The notes beneath the pieces are model-generated. The model had not been told where the DNA came from, did not search any database, and was given only the letters and a program-made list of their open reading frames with translations. A stretch of DNA of 64,000 nucleotides, from assembly GCA_963798865.1 (NCBI GenBank), contig CAWCVZ010000022.1, positions 1 to 64,000 of the forward strand. Direction: 5' to 3'. This document shows positions 46,010 through 54,754 of this stretch, one piece after another (position 1 is the first letter of the stretch; each line of letters starts with the position of its first letter). The stretch is from RBG-16-34-14 sp963798865. Lineage in GTDB: Bacteria > Bacteroidota > Ignavibacteria > Ignavibacteriales > Ignavibacteriaceae. The translations under genes were made by a program, and so were the position numbers.

Positions 46010-48895
46010 ATGAAATATATTCTACCAATACTTTTGATCTTTTCTTTATTTTATTCTCTATATCCACAAGCAATGAATTTTACCCGGATACCAACAATTT
46101 ATAATGAAGTATTTGAATCTTATCCGATCACATTAAGTCCGACTGAAATCCTTGTAGTTTATGTTAATCCTTCACAAGACAGCCTTTTCTCAACAAGAAC
46201 AACAGACGATGGTTTAACCTGGAGCAACAGTTTATTTATTTCAAAAACTAATTTTCACACTTCACAGCAAACCTTGTATTTAACCGGTGTTAAAACAAAC
46301 TCGGGAAAATTAATAATAATGTGGTCTGTTATATATGATTCCGTGTATATAATCAGTTCAGGAGATAACGGACTATCCTGGAGTTCTAAAGCTGGAGTTC
46401 CTCAGTTAAACAATATGAGAAGTCTTAACTTAAATCAGCTTTCAGATAACGAATTAATTCTAACTTTTAATTCAGTTGGGAATAAACCTTTTTATATAAT
46501 AAGTACCGATGATGGAGAATCCTGGTCAGGTGCAAATACCATTAAATATACCAATGGTAATGAAATATTAAACATTTCTGATTTCACATATATTCCGGTT
46601 AATTTAACGGATGTTTATGGTGTTTTAAAGAGAAATAAAATAATTTATGGCTTAAGAACAACGCTAGATAATCTTATTCAGCCTGATACATCAACTATAT
46701 TTCAAACAAAAAAAACAATATCACAGTTAAAATTAACAAAAACATCCGATGGTGTTCTGTGGGTTATTTTCCAATTAAAAGATACAACTGCAATACAATC
46801 ATATAGCCAGAATGATATTTATTATATAAAAAGTGAAGATGGAGGTAACTCCTGGAGTCAGGCAACCAGGTTTACAAATTATCTTGGTGATGATATTATT
46901 CCTAATATTTATCCTTCATTAAATTATCCTGTAATAACTTTTTCTTCAACAAGATTTACAAATAAAAACCAACTGGTGTTTGGCAAAGCAGGATTAACTT
47001 CAGATACAGTATATCCTCCAATTTTTTTTAATACATGGTATGAAGGATTTGACTCTGAAGAGAAAACATTTATTCTTAAGTATAAGATTCTGTATGATGA
47101 GCAAGATTACACATATAATGTTTTTTTTGATAGTTTATTTGCTGGCCAGGTATATGACGATGGTCTTCATAACGACGATGCACCAAATGATTTTATATTC
47201 GGGAATAAATTTAATTTACCTGTGATAGAATTTTTTAAAGATTATTTGCTTCAAACCAATAAGATTAAGCTGCCTTTAAATAATAAAGGGGGTATCGCTC
47301 TTATTGAAAGTGTGGATAGTTTCAAGGTTAAGCTCACTATATCACAAGATCAATTATTTCCAATCAGTTTTTTAAATGAGTTTTATTTTAATTCTGCAAG
47401 ACCCGGCGGCAAATTTGACGATAAAGTTTTTCTTTTTTCAAGCGGATTTTTTATGGCAGGACTTGATCATACCCAAATATGGGCTAACGGTGTTGCCGGC
47501 TCAGCAATTGTTCAGGATTATCAGCCTGGGCCCGTTGGTTCAGATATAAATGATTTTAAAAACAGAATTTATATTGTTAAATCAATCGATCCCCCATTTG
47601 GACAATCGTGGCTGCAATGGAAAGATGCCGTTGAACAGGGTGCTGAATTTTATGATGGTAATAATGATGGGGTTTACAACCCGGTTGATTTAAATTATAA
47701 TGGTACCTGGGATGCAAATGAAGATATGCCCCTTATTATTGGCGATGAAACTGTTTGGTTCGTTTACAATGATGGTGTACCTGCAAATAAAAGAAGGTGG
47801 CAATCTGATCCAAAACAGATTGAAATTGCACAGACACTTTTTGCATCAAATAAACCCGGTTTTGAAAATATTGTTTTTCTTCGTTATAAAATTGAAAATA
47901 AATCTTCTTCACTTTTAGACTCAGTTTATTTTGGATTTTGGGCCGATGCGGATATTGGTGATTACACGAATGATATGGTAGGATGTGATACCCTATTAAA
48001 TTCAGGATTTGTTTATAACGACAGCCTGGATGAAAATCAAGAGTATGGATATGGTCATAATCCTCCGGCTTTTTTTACTACTTTACTGCAAGGTCCGATG
48101 GTTAAATCAGAAAATAATAATGATACAGCTTACATTAAGTTAGGGCAGCAATTCAACATTAAAACTTATCAGTCCTTTGTAAATAAAAAGATAACTTCAA
48201 ATTTAATGTTTGTTGGTGGTGACCCGTCTTTAACTGATCCCAATTATTCTTATCAGACATTAAACTATCTTAAAGGATTAATGAATATGGGAATTCCGGT
48301 AGACCCTTGCAGTTTTGCTTACGGGCAAGTATTAGGTGGAGTAAACTGCCAGGATATTAATCCAAGATTATTGTTTTCAGGAGACCCGGTTCAGAAAACA
48401 GGATGGTTATGTAAAATAAGGGGAGATGTCAGAAATCTTATCAGTACCGGCTCATTTAAACTTGCTCCAAACGAACCGGTTGAAATTTTATCTGCTTATG
48501 TTGTTGGAAGAGGAACTGATAATCTAAATTCAATTACCGTTGCAAGAGATTTTGTTAGGAAAGCAATTAATGAATACAATAATAATTTCAGAACATTATC
48601 GTATACACCTCCCCCGTCAACAAAACCAGTGGTTTCTTATCAGTTATATCAAAACTATCCCAACCCATTTAATCCCACAACAAAAATTAGATATGAATTG
48701 CCCGAGGATGGTTTAGTAACAATTAACATTTATGATATTCTGGGACAGAAAATAAAAACCTTAATAAACGAATTTCAAAAAGCAGATAGATACGAAGTTG
48801 GTTTTAATTCCTCAGGTATTGCAAGCGGAGTATACATTTACAGAATTAATGTAAATGATTACTCAGACAGTAAAAAAATGCTATTGATAAAATAA
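46010..48895 (+). CDS. Large T9SS protein with Asp-box propeller and duplicated module
   Basis: 961 residues from ATG 46010, preceded by AAGGGG seven bases upstream; an earlier ATG (45980) would add ten residues before the signal peptide. The N-terminal half has four Asp boxes (TTDDGLTWS, SSGDNGLSWS, STDDGESWS, SEDGGNSWS), a sialidase-like propeller without evidence of catalytic residues. The middle (about 450-830) shares a module with the next gene: NGVAGS ... DYQPGPVGS, FYDGNNDGVYNPVDLN, VYNDGVPANKR and SFAYGQVLGGVNC. It ends in a T9SS domain (LYQNYPNPFNP, ending KKMLLIK). Confidence 0.82.
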   Translation: MKYILPILLIFSLFYSLYPQAMNFTRIPTIYNEVFESYPITLSPTEILVVYVNPSQDSLFSTRTTDDGLTWSNSLFISKTNFHTSQQTLYLTGVKTNSGKLIIMWSVIYDSVYIISSGDNGLSWSSKAGVPQLNNMRSLNLNQLSDNELILTFNSVGNKPFYIISTDDGESWSGANTIKYTNGNEILNISDFTYIPVNLTDVYGVLKRNKIIYGLRTTLDNLIQPDTSTIFQTKKTISQLKLTKTSDGVLWVIFQLKDTTAIQSYSQNDIYYIKSEDGGNSWSQATRFTNYLGDDIIPNIYPSLNYPVITFSSTRFTNKNQLVFGKAGLTSDTVYPPIFFNTWYEGFDSEEKTFILKYKILYDEQDYTYNVFFDSLFAGQVYDDGLHNDDAPNDFIFGNKFNLPVIEFFKDYLLQTNKIKLPLNNKGGIALIESVDSFKVKLTISQDQLFPISFLNEFYFNSARPGGKFDDKVFLFSSGFFMAGLDHTQIWANGVAGSAIVQDYQPGPVGSDINDFKNRIYIVKSIDPPFGQSWLQWKDAVEQGAEFYDGNNDGVYNPVDLNYNGTWDANEDMPLIIGDETVWFVYNDGVPANKRRWQSDPKQIEIAQTLFASNKPGFENIVFLRYKIENKSSSLLDSVYFGFWADADIGDYTNDMVGCDTLLNSGFVYNDSLDENQEYGYGHNPPAFFTTLLQGPMVKSENNNDTAYIKLGQQFNIKTYQSFVNKKITSNLMFVGGDPSLTDPNYSYQTLNYLKGLMNMGIPVDPCSFAYGQVLGGVNCQDINPRLLFSGDPVQKTGWLCKIRGDVRNLISTGSFKLAPNEPVEILSAYVVGRGTDNLNSITVARDFVRKAINEYNNNFRTLSYTPPPSTKPVVSYQLYQNYPNPFNPTTKIRYELPEDGLVTINIYDILGQKIKTLINEFQKADRYEVGFNSSGIASGVYIYRINVNDYSDSKKMLLIK

Positions 48896-48908
48896 AGGGG
48901 AAGTAAAA

Positions 48909-50609
48909 ATGAAATTTTCTATAAAGTTTTTAGCCATTTTATTTTTTTTAACATCAATTATTTTTGCCCAGGAAAATTACAGGTTATTTATTAATAATAT
49001 TGATATTCCTTTTGATAATAAAGGAATTCTTGCAGATGTAACTATTCCATTTGTCTGGAACGGAGCAAGGTTTGATAGTATAGTGTTCTTATATAGTGGA
49101 GGTTTTCTTCTCACAGGAATTAATGGAGACAGCATTTGGTCAAATGGAGTAGCTACTTCAAATTTAGTGAATGATTATCAGCCAGGAAAGGTTGGTTCTT
49201 TGCCTGGTGATCCTCAAAATAAAATCTATGTGATCAACTCTTCAGATTCAGCTTTTGGAACAAGCTGGCAGGATTATAGGAATGCAGTTAATTCAGGTGC
49301 TGATTTTTATGATGGCAATAATGATGGGGTTTATGATCCCGTTGATTTAAATGGAAATAATAGCTGGGATATGAATGAAGACAGACCGGATATTTTAGGT
49401 GATGTGACTGCATGGTGTGTTTATAATGACGGCGTTCCGGTAAACCAGAGGTACTTTTATCAGAATCCATTAGGGTTGGAAATACAACAAACAATTTTTG
49501 CTTATTCTCAAAACACTGCACCTTTTTTAACTAATACAATATATATTAGATATAGGATATTAAATACAGGGACAGAATTTTCTTCATTAGACTCAGTATA
49601 TTTTTCTTCCTGGAGTGATCCAGACATTGGTGACCCTAGTGATGACAACTTCGGAACAGATTCGTTACTAAACAGTGGTTTTTCCTACAATAAAAATTTT
49701 GATTTGCTATATGGAATAAATCCTCCTGCTTTTTATTCAACAATTCTGCAGGGACCATTTTCATTTATTCCGGGAGTAACTTTTGTTGACTTAAATTCAA
49801 ACGGAATTTTTGATGAAGGATTTGATACTCCACTTGATTCAGCAATAAATAATAGAGGACCTGAATTGGGTAAGGATTTTGTTCCTGGTGCCCGGAATCA
49901 GGATCTTAACTCTTCTATGCTGAATATAAATGCTGATCCATTTTTAGGACATGCACATAATAAAACTGAAGCCAGGAATTATATTCTTGGAAAATTAAAA
50001 AATGGGAATGTAATAAATCCCTGTAATTTTACTTATGGTCATGTTTTAAATTCAAACTGTAATGATGTAAACCCCTATAAAATTTTTTCCGGTGATCCAC
50101 TAACAAATACCGGATGGTTATCTAAAAACGGGTATAATATTTTTACACTTACAAGCACTGGTCCGTTTAATTTAACGACAAACAAACCGGTTGATATTAT
50201 TATAGCTTATAACGTTGGAAGAGGAATTGATAATTGGAACTCCATTGATAAAGGAAGAGCAGTAACAAAAACATCAATTAATTTTTATAACTCAAATTTT
50301 ACCGATTTTTCTGTAGATACTAAGCATGATGTTTCATTACATCTAAATAATTTTGAGCTTTTACAGAACTATCCAAATCCGTTCAACCCAACAACAAATA
50401 TCAGATTTAGAATTGCGAACTTAAGATTTGTTTCTCTAAAAGTTTATGATGTTTTGGGAAGGGAAATTGAAACTCTTGTTGCGGAAGAAAAACCTGCGGG
50501 AATTTATGAGGTCAAGTTTGATGCTTCCTCCCTTTCCAGCGGAATTTATTTTTATGTGTTAAAGACTGAAAATTTTTATTCACCAAAAAAAATGATTTTG
50601 TTAAAATAA
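48909..50609 (+). CDS. T9SS protein sharing the upstream module
   Basis: 566 residues. Signal peptide (FFLTSIIFAQ) leads straight into the module shared with the preceding protein: NGVATSNLVNDYQPGKVGS, FYDGNNDGVYDPVDLNG, VYNDGVPVNQR, LLNSGFSYNKN, NPCNFTYGHVLNSNC. It has no propeller. The acidic D-x-N-x-D-G pattern may bind calcium. The T9SS tail starts near 488 (LLQNYPNPFNP, ending KKMILLK). A 13-base gap to the gene upstream suggests an operon of two paralogues. Function unknown. Confidence 0.8.
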   Translation: MKFSIKFLAILFFLTSIIFAQENYRLFINNIDIPFDNKGILADVTIPFVWNGARFDSIVFLYSGGFLLTGINGDSIWSNGVATSNLVNDYQPGKVGSLPGDPQNKIYVINSSDSAFGTSWQDYRNAVNSGADFYDGNNDGVYDPVDLNGNNSWDMNEDRPDILGDVTAWCVYNDGVPVNQRYFYQNPLGLEIQQTIFAYSQNTAPFLTNTIYIRYRILNTGTEFSSLDSVYFSSWSDPDIGDPSDDNFGTDSLLNSGFSYNKNFDLLYGINPPAFYSTILQGPFSFIPGVTFVDLNSNGIFDEGFDTPLDSAINNRGPELGKDFVPGARNQDLNSSMLNINADPFLGHAHNKTEARNYILGKLKNGNVINPCNFTYGHVLNSNCNDVNPYKIFSGDPLTNTGWLSKNGYNIFTLTSTGPFNLTTNKPVDIIIAYNVGRGIDNWNSIDKGRAVTKTSINFYNSNFTDFSVDTKHDVSLHLNNFELLQNYPNPFNPTTNIRFRIANLRFVSLKVYDVLGREIETLVAEEKPAGIYEVKFDASSLSSGIYFYVLKTENFYSPKKMILLK

Positions 50610-50644
50610 TTTTTTGCAAGTTAATTTTTACAATTCCGTTTTAT

Positions 50645-50666
50645 TTTTGTCTTTTTAAAGACAAAA
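50645..50666. terminator. Possible bidirectional terminator
   Basis: TTTTGTCTTT and AAAGACAAAA pair across two bases 36 bases after the T9SS gene, with T-rich sequence before and A-rich sequence after. AT-rich stem, so moderate support only. Confidence 0.45.
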
Positions 50667-50813
50667 CCTACCTTTTTCTTAAGTCTCTTATTTGCGACAT
50701 TAGAATCATAAATCGTAAATTTGCGTCAATATCAAACTTTTTCTCTTCAAAACGTATGGCATAAACTTAGTAGAATAATCTGAAAAATTATAAATCAATT
50801 TAAAGGAGGAAGA

Positions 50814-51206
50814 ATGAAAAGATTGTACTTTTTAAGTCTGTTGGTTATTGCTGTTTTATCTTCAGCAGGATTCAATAAATCATTTGCTCAAACATTGTAC
50901 TTTTGCGAGGATGTTGACAAAGATGGATATCCTGTGAATGAGTCTTCAGTTTTTAATATACCGGATGATGGCGGATATTTATATGTATTAGTCCGGTTGC
51001 CTTATGAAGTAGATTGCCGTTCAGTCAGCATGGAAATTTATAGAAATGGGAGTTATGATAATACAATTTATGTTGATACAGAAAAAAACTGGACATGGTT
51101 CTGGAAGAAAATCACTTTTTATAAATCAGGATCATATTCAGTTTATGTAGATGATTGTAATGATGATGAATTAACTTCGGGAGATGTTAAAATAAAATTC
51201 CGTTAA
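50814..51206 (+). CDS. Small secreted hypothetical protein
   Basis: 130 residues with a clear AAAGGAGGA ribosome binding site and a signal peptide ending KSFAQ. The mature part is a small beta-rich domain (LYFCEDVDKDGYPVNES, GYLYVLVRLPYEVDC, SGSYSVYVDDCND) with four cysteines that could form disulfides. No family recognised and no T9SS tail. It stands alone with its own promoter region after the paralogue pair. Confidence 0.65.
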   Translation: MKRLYFLSLLVIAVLSSAGFNKSFAQTLYFCEDVDKDGYPVNESSVFNIPDDGGYLYVLVRLPYEVDCRSVSMEIYRNGSYDNTIYVDTEKNWTWFWKKITFYKSGSYSVYVDDCNDDELTSGDVKIKFR

Positions 51207-51246
51207 GCCAATAATTTTATTAATATGTAAATTTTATTAATATGTA

Positions 51247-51378
51247 AGAGGATGTCTCAAAAAATTATATTTACTCAAATGTCATTCCCACGGAAGTGGG
51301 AATCCATTTCACTTTAGAAGTCTTGGATTCCCGTTTTCACGGGAATGACATTAAAGCAAGACTTCTGAGACAGCCTCT
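51247..51378. mobile_element. MITE-like inverted-repeat element
   Basis: 132 bases with 13-base terminal inverted repeats matching at 12 positions (AGAGGATGTCTCA at 51247-51259; TGAGACAGCCTCT at 51366-51378). Inside, GTCATTCCCACGG ... GGGAATCCA is inverted against TGGATTCCC ... CGGGAATGAC. It codes nothing and no transposase is nearby. The right end overlaps the 3' end of prmA and provides its stop codon. Confidence 0.75.
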
Positions 51379-52221
51379 TTACAATTAAAAACCAATCCCA
51401 TCCACTCATCCATTATTTTCTTTTCAATAAAAGAAAAATTAGTCCCGGTATATTTTTTATCAACATCATTTTCATCATCAACCAGTAAACCTGATAAAAT
51501 TACAAAACCGTTTCTTTTTAATCTTTTATTAATATCATCAGCAATTTCAAGAATTACATTTTTTTGAATGTTTGCAAGTATAAGATCAAAATCATCTTCT
51601 TCAATGTCGTTTAACTGCCCTATTTTAACCTCAACCTTTTTCCCGACATTATTCTGTTTACAGTTTTCAATTCCGTTCTCAAAACAAATCTCATCATTAT
51701 CTATGGCAATTGCTTTTTCTGCTCCAAGTTTTACAGATGCGATTGCAAGAACTGCTGTCCCCGAACCAACGTCAAGAACTTTCATCCCTGGTTTAACATA
51801 TTTTTCAATAAGACTTAACATAAGTTTTGTAGTTTGATGCTCTCCTGTTCCAAATGACATTTTCGGATCAATAGTTAAAACAATCTCATTCTCTTTCCGG
51901 ATGTATTCTTTGAAGGAAGGTTTAATAACTATTTTGTCCGTTACTTTGATAATATTAAGATTTTTTTCCCATTCTTCATTCCAGTTTTTATTCTCAAACT
52001 CATTCTCTTCAATTTTATATTCATTAATTAATTTTTCTTCAATTAATTTTTTAAGAATATCCTCAATTTCATTTTTTAAAAGATTATCGCCTTCTGAAAA
52101 CATTTTAATTAAATTATCTTCTTCACAGATTCCGGAAATATCTAATTCCCATAGCAGCCCGGTTAATATTTCAGGAATAAATGGAATCGTTCTTATTTGA
52201 AATTCTTTTAAATATTTTCAT
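51351..52221 (-). pseudogene. prmA: Ribosomal protein L11 methyltransferase, 5' frameshift and altered C-terminus
   Basis: PrmA methylates ribosomal protein L11. The class I SAM site is conserved: KVLDVGSGTAVLAIASVKLGA, with FGTGEHQTT before it and ILANIQKNVI after. The continuous frame starts only at ATG 52103 and lacks about 38 residues. Upstream DNA codes the missing segment (KEFQIRTIPFIPEILTGLLWELDISG) after ATG 52221-52219, separated by one extra base in a T-run (52206-52209 on the plus strand). The last nine residues (EAVSEVLL region) come from the MITE-like element. The start overlaps the end of the deacetylase gene by 14 bases. It is the last gene of a dacB-deacetylase-prmA run. Confidence 0.82.
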
Positions 52222-53149
52222 TCAGGATTTTAAGGTGTTCATAAACCGAATTGGAAAGTGCCTCAAGATTATATCCGCCTTCAAGCAAAGAGATGATTTT
52301 AATATTTTTTCTGTCAGAAAATTCTTTTAAAACCCCGGTCATATCAGCAAAATCTTTTTCAATTAAATTTATATTTGCAAGCGGGTCTCCCTTATGTGCA
52401 TCAAATCCTGCTGAAATAAACAGCAGCTGAGGATTATATTCTTCCAGAATCTTAATAATTTTTTCTTTAAATATTTGCAGATAAGTTTTGCCTGTTGTAC
52501 CGGCAGGTAATGGAAAATTTAAAGTAAATCCTTCACCATCCCCTTTTCCAATTTCATTTACTTTTCCTGTTCCCGGGAATAAAGGAAATTGGTGAAGACT
52601 TATAAAAAATACTTCCGAAGTTCTGTAAAATATATCCTGCGTTCCATTTCCGTGATGAACATCCCAATCAACAATTGCAATTCGCTTCAAACCATATTTT
52701 TTAAGCGCATATCTGGCTGCGATTGCAATATTATTAAAAATGCAAAAGCCCATTGGTCTATTACTTTCGGCGTGGTGCCCGGGAGGTCTCATCAAAGAAA
52801 AAATATATTTATAGGAATTTTGCATAACCAAATCAACAGCGGTTAGTGCAGCACCTGCAGAAAGAAGAGCGGCTTGCAATGAATCTTTTACAATGTACGT
52901 GTCAGCGTCGAGTTGAGTTTTTCCTTCATTTATGTAATCTGAAACAAAATTATAATGAGAATTTGTGTGGACAAGTAAAATATTTTCCTTAGCAGCTTTT
53001 TGTGGATTTATTAATTCAACATTATCAAAAAAATTTTTGCTTGTTAAAAAACTATAAACAGATGAAATCCTTTCAGGTCGTTCAGGATGTTCAAACGGAG
53101 GTGAGTGTTTTAAATGAAATTCATCATAAATAACTGCGAGATTTTTCAT
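52208..53149 (-). CDS. Histone-deacetylase-family protein (acetoin utilization/HDAC-like)
   Basis: 313 residues of the HDAC superfamily. The charge-relay and zinc motifs are RPPGHHAESNRPMGFC, IVDWDVHHGNGTQDIF, SLHQFPLFPGTG and SAGFDAHKGDPLA, and it ends LLEGGYNLEAL. All zinc ligands (Asp, His, Asp) are present. Bacterial members deacetylate polyamines or lysine side chains of proteins such as Acs, so a link to the Acs acetylation site is possible but not shown. The gene is two bases after dacB and overlaps prmA. Confidence 0.88.
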   Translation of the reverse strand: MKNLAVIYDEFHLKHSPPFEHPERPERISSVYSFLTSKNFFDNVELINPQKAAKENILLVHTNSHYNFVSDYINEGKTQLDADTYIVKDSLQAALLSAGAALTAVDLVMQNSYKYIFSLMRPPGHHAESNRPMGFCIFNNIAIAARYALKKYGLKRIAIVDWDVHHGNGTQDIFYRTSEVFFISLHQFPLFPGTGKVNEIGKGDGEGFTLNFPLPAGTTGKTYLQIFKEKIIKILEEYNPQLLFISAGFDAHKGDPLANINLIEKDFADMTGVLKEFSDRKNIKIISLLEGGYNLEALSNSVYEHLKILNENI

Positions 53150-53151
53150 AA

Positions 53152-54576
53152 TTAATATTCAGCCAGAATTTTACAAATCTCATCCTGGAAAGCTCTTGCT
53201 GTAGATGTGTTATTTACAAAATTCTGCATAAGTATTGAGAATGCAAGCTCGTTCCCGCTTTTAGAAGTTACATATCCGGATAAAGCACTAACACCACTGA
53301 TTGTTCCTGTCTTAGCTCTGACCCTGTTTTCAGCAGCACTATCCCCCATTCTTTTGCTCAAAGTTCCATCAACACCTGCAATTGGAAACGAATCAACCAG
53401 AATTTTATATAGTTCAGGTTCCTCGTAATACATATACTTTAGAACTGCAACTATTAGCTCAGCCGATACAAGATTATAATGTGATAAACCTGAACCATCA
53501 ACAAGCCTGTACTTTTCAGGATTCATTCCTGCCATAGAAATTAAATTATTAATTACTTTAATTCCGTTTTTAGATGTTGCGGGTTTGCCATAATATTTTT
53601 CAGCCATCGCATAAAGAACCATTTCAGCATTCAGATTACTGCTGACTTTATTAACCCGTTTAATAACTTCAGTATATGGTCTTGAAAAGGTTTTTAAGTA
53701 AACTGCACCATAAGGCAGCCAGAAGTTATCTAAGTTCCCTTTAATTTTTATTCCTTTTCTTTCAAGTGTTTCTTTAAAGAGAGTAAGGAAATAAAGATTT
53801 GGTTGAAATACATTTAAACTTGTTGGCTCCTCCTCACCACTTATATAAGATTTCATTTTAACTTTTCCAATTGCAGCAATAGTATTCTTTTTATTCATCC
53901 AGTCCCTTGTAATAAAGAAGGAATCATCCTGGTCAGATGAGACTGTCATAGTTTCATTAAATACATTAAAAAAATCGGAATGCGGATTTAGAATAACCTG
54001 GGCACGTTTTCCCACATCTGAACCAAGGAGAAAAACATCAACCGAATTTAAATTAATATTAAGAGATGAAAGATAAGGTGCATCGGTTGAAGGATCATCA
54101 TCCCACATCCATCCCTGCCCCCAATACATTGTATCCATTCTTGAAACATCAGCAAAAAGATTTCCGTTTATTTCTTTAATACCGATTGAATCAATAACAT
54201 CTGCAAAATAATCAAGATCATATAATGAAAAATCCGGATCGAATCCCCCGACAACATAGATATCTCCATTAAGAACACCGTCTTCAATATCCCCTTTATA
54301 GTAAAGGGTTGTTTCAAAATTGTAATCCGGTCCTAGAAAAAACAAACCTGCCGATGATGTTAGAATTTTCATATTAGATGCAGGATGCATCAGAAATTTT
54401 TCATTCTTTTGGTAAACAACTTTTTTTGATGTTAGATCATAAACATCTACCGAAGCGAGTGTGGATTTAAAAAAATCGTTTGAAAGAAGAGCATCGAGCT
54501 TTTCCTGTATTGAGGTTTGTGAATGCAGGGCTATAGAAAGGAAAAAAATAAAGAAACTGGTTAAATTTAATTTCAT
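53152..54576 (-). CDS. dacB: D-alanyl-D-alanine carboxypeptidase/endopeptidase (PBP4 type)
   Basis: 474 residues from ATG 54576; a further upstream ATG would read through octamer repeat sequence. Signal peptide (FFIFFLSIALHSQ). Penicillin-binding motifs: SxxK in HPASNMKILTS, SxN in KVSSNLNAE, and KTG in VRAKTGTISGVS. Length matches PBP4/DacB, a periplasmic enzyme that trims or cuts peptidoglycan cross-links. It is the first gene of a tight minus-strand run with the HDAC-like gene. Confidence 0.9.
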   Translation of the reverse strand: MKLNLTSFFIFFLSIALHSQTSIQEKLDALLSNDFFKSTLASVDVYDLTSKKVVYQKNEKFLMHPASNMKILTSSAGLFFLGPDYNFETTLYYKGDIEDGVLNGDIYVVGGFDPDFSLYDLDYFADVIDSIGIKEINGNLFADVSRMDTMYWGQGWMWDDDPSTDAPYLSSLNINLNSVDVFLLGSDVGKRAQVILNPHSDFFNVFNETMTVSSDQDDSFFITRDWMNKKNTIAAIGKVKMKSYISGEEEPTSLNVFQPNLYFLTLFKETLERKGIKIKGNLDNFWLPYGAVYLKTFSRPYTEVIKRVNKVSSNLNAEMVLYAMAEKYYGKPATSKNGIKVINNLISMAGMNPEKYRLVDGSGLSHYNLVSAELIVAVLKYMYYEEPELYKILVDSFPIAGVDGTLSKRMGDSAAENRVRAKTGTISGVSALSGYVTSKSGNELAFSILMQNFVNNTSTARAFQDEICKILAEY

Positions 54577-54590
54577 AGGCTTTATTCTCT

Positions 54591-54630
54591 TGCATGGTTG
54601 TATGGCTGTATGTTTGCATGTTTGCATGAA
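54591..54630. repeat. Octamer array, left arm
   Basis: Five direct octamers of the form TGYATGNN: TGCATGGT, TGTATGGC, TGTATGTT, TGCATGTT, TGCATGAA. Reverse-complemented they give CATGCA words, the same words that appear in the array at 54678-54749. Confidence 0.6.
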
Positions 54631-54677
54631 AAAAAATGTTTTTTTATAATAAATAATTTCTAAATAGCTTGCTCAAA

Positions 54678-54749
54678 CAATCATGCAATCATGCAATCAA
54701 GCAATCAAGCAATCATGCAATCAAACAATCGAGCAATCAAGCAATCAAG
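54678..54749. repeat. Octamer array, right arm, nine units
   Basis: Nine head-to-tail octamers of consensus CAATCAWG (CAATCATG twice, CAATCAAG twice, CAATCATG, CAATCAAA, CAATCGAG, CAATCAAG twice). Inverted relative to the arm at 54591-54630, 47 bases apart. It lies between the stop of the TatD-radical SAM gene and dacB. Confidence 0.75.
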
Positions 54750-54754
54750 CAATT

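Noticed and set aside
54591..54749. CRISPR-like look of the short repeats
   Set aside because: Units are eight bases with no spacers of their own and no Cas genes near; they are plain tandem octamers.
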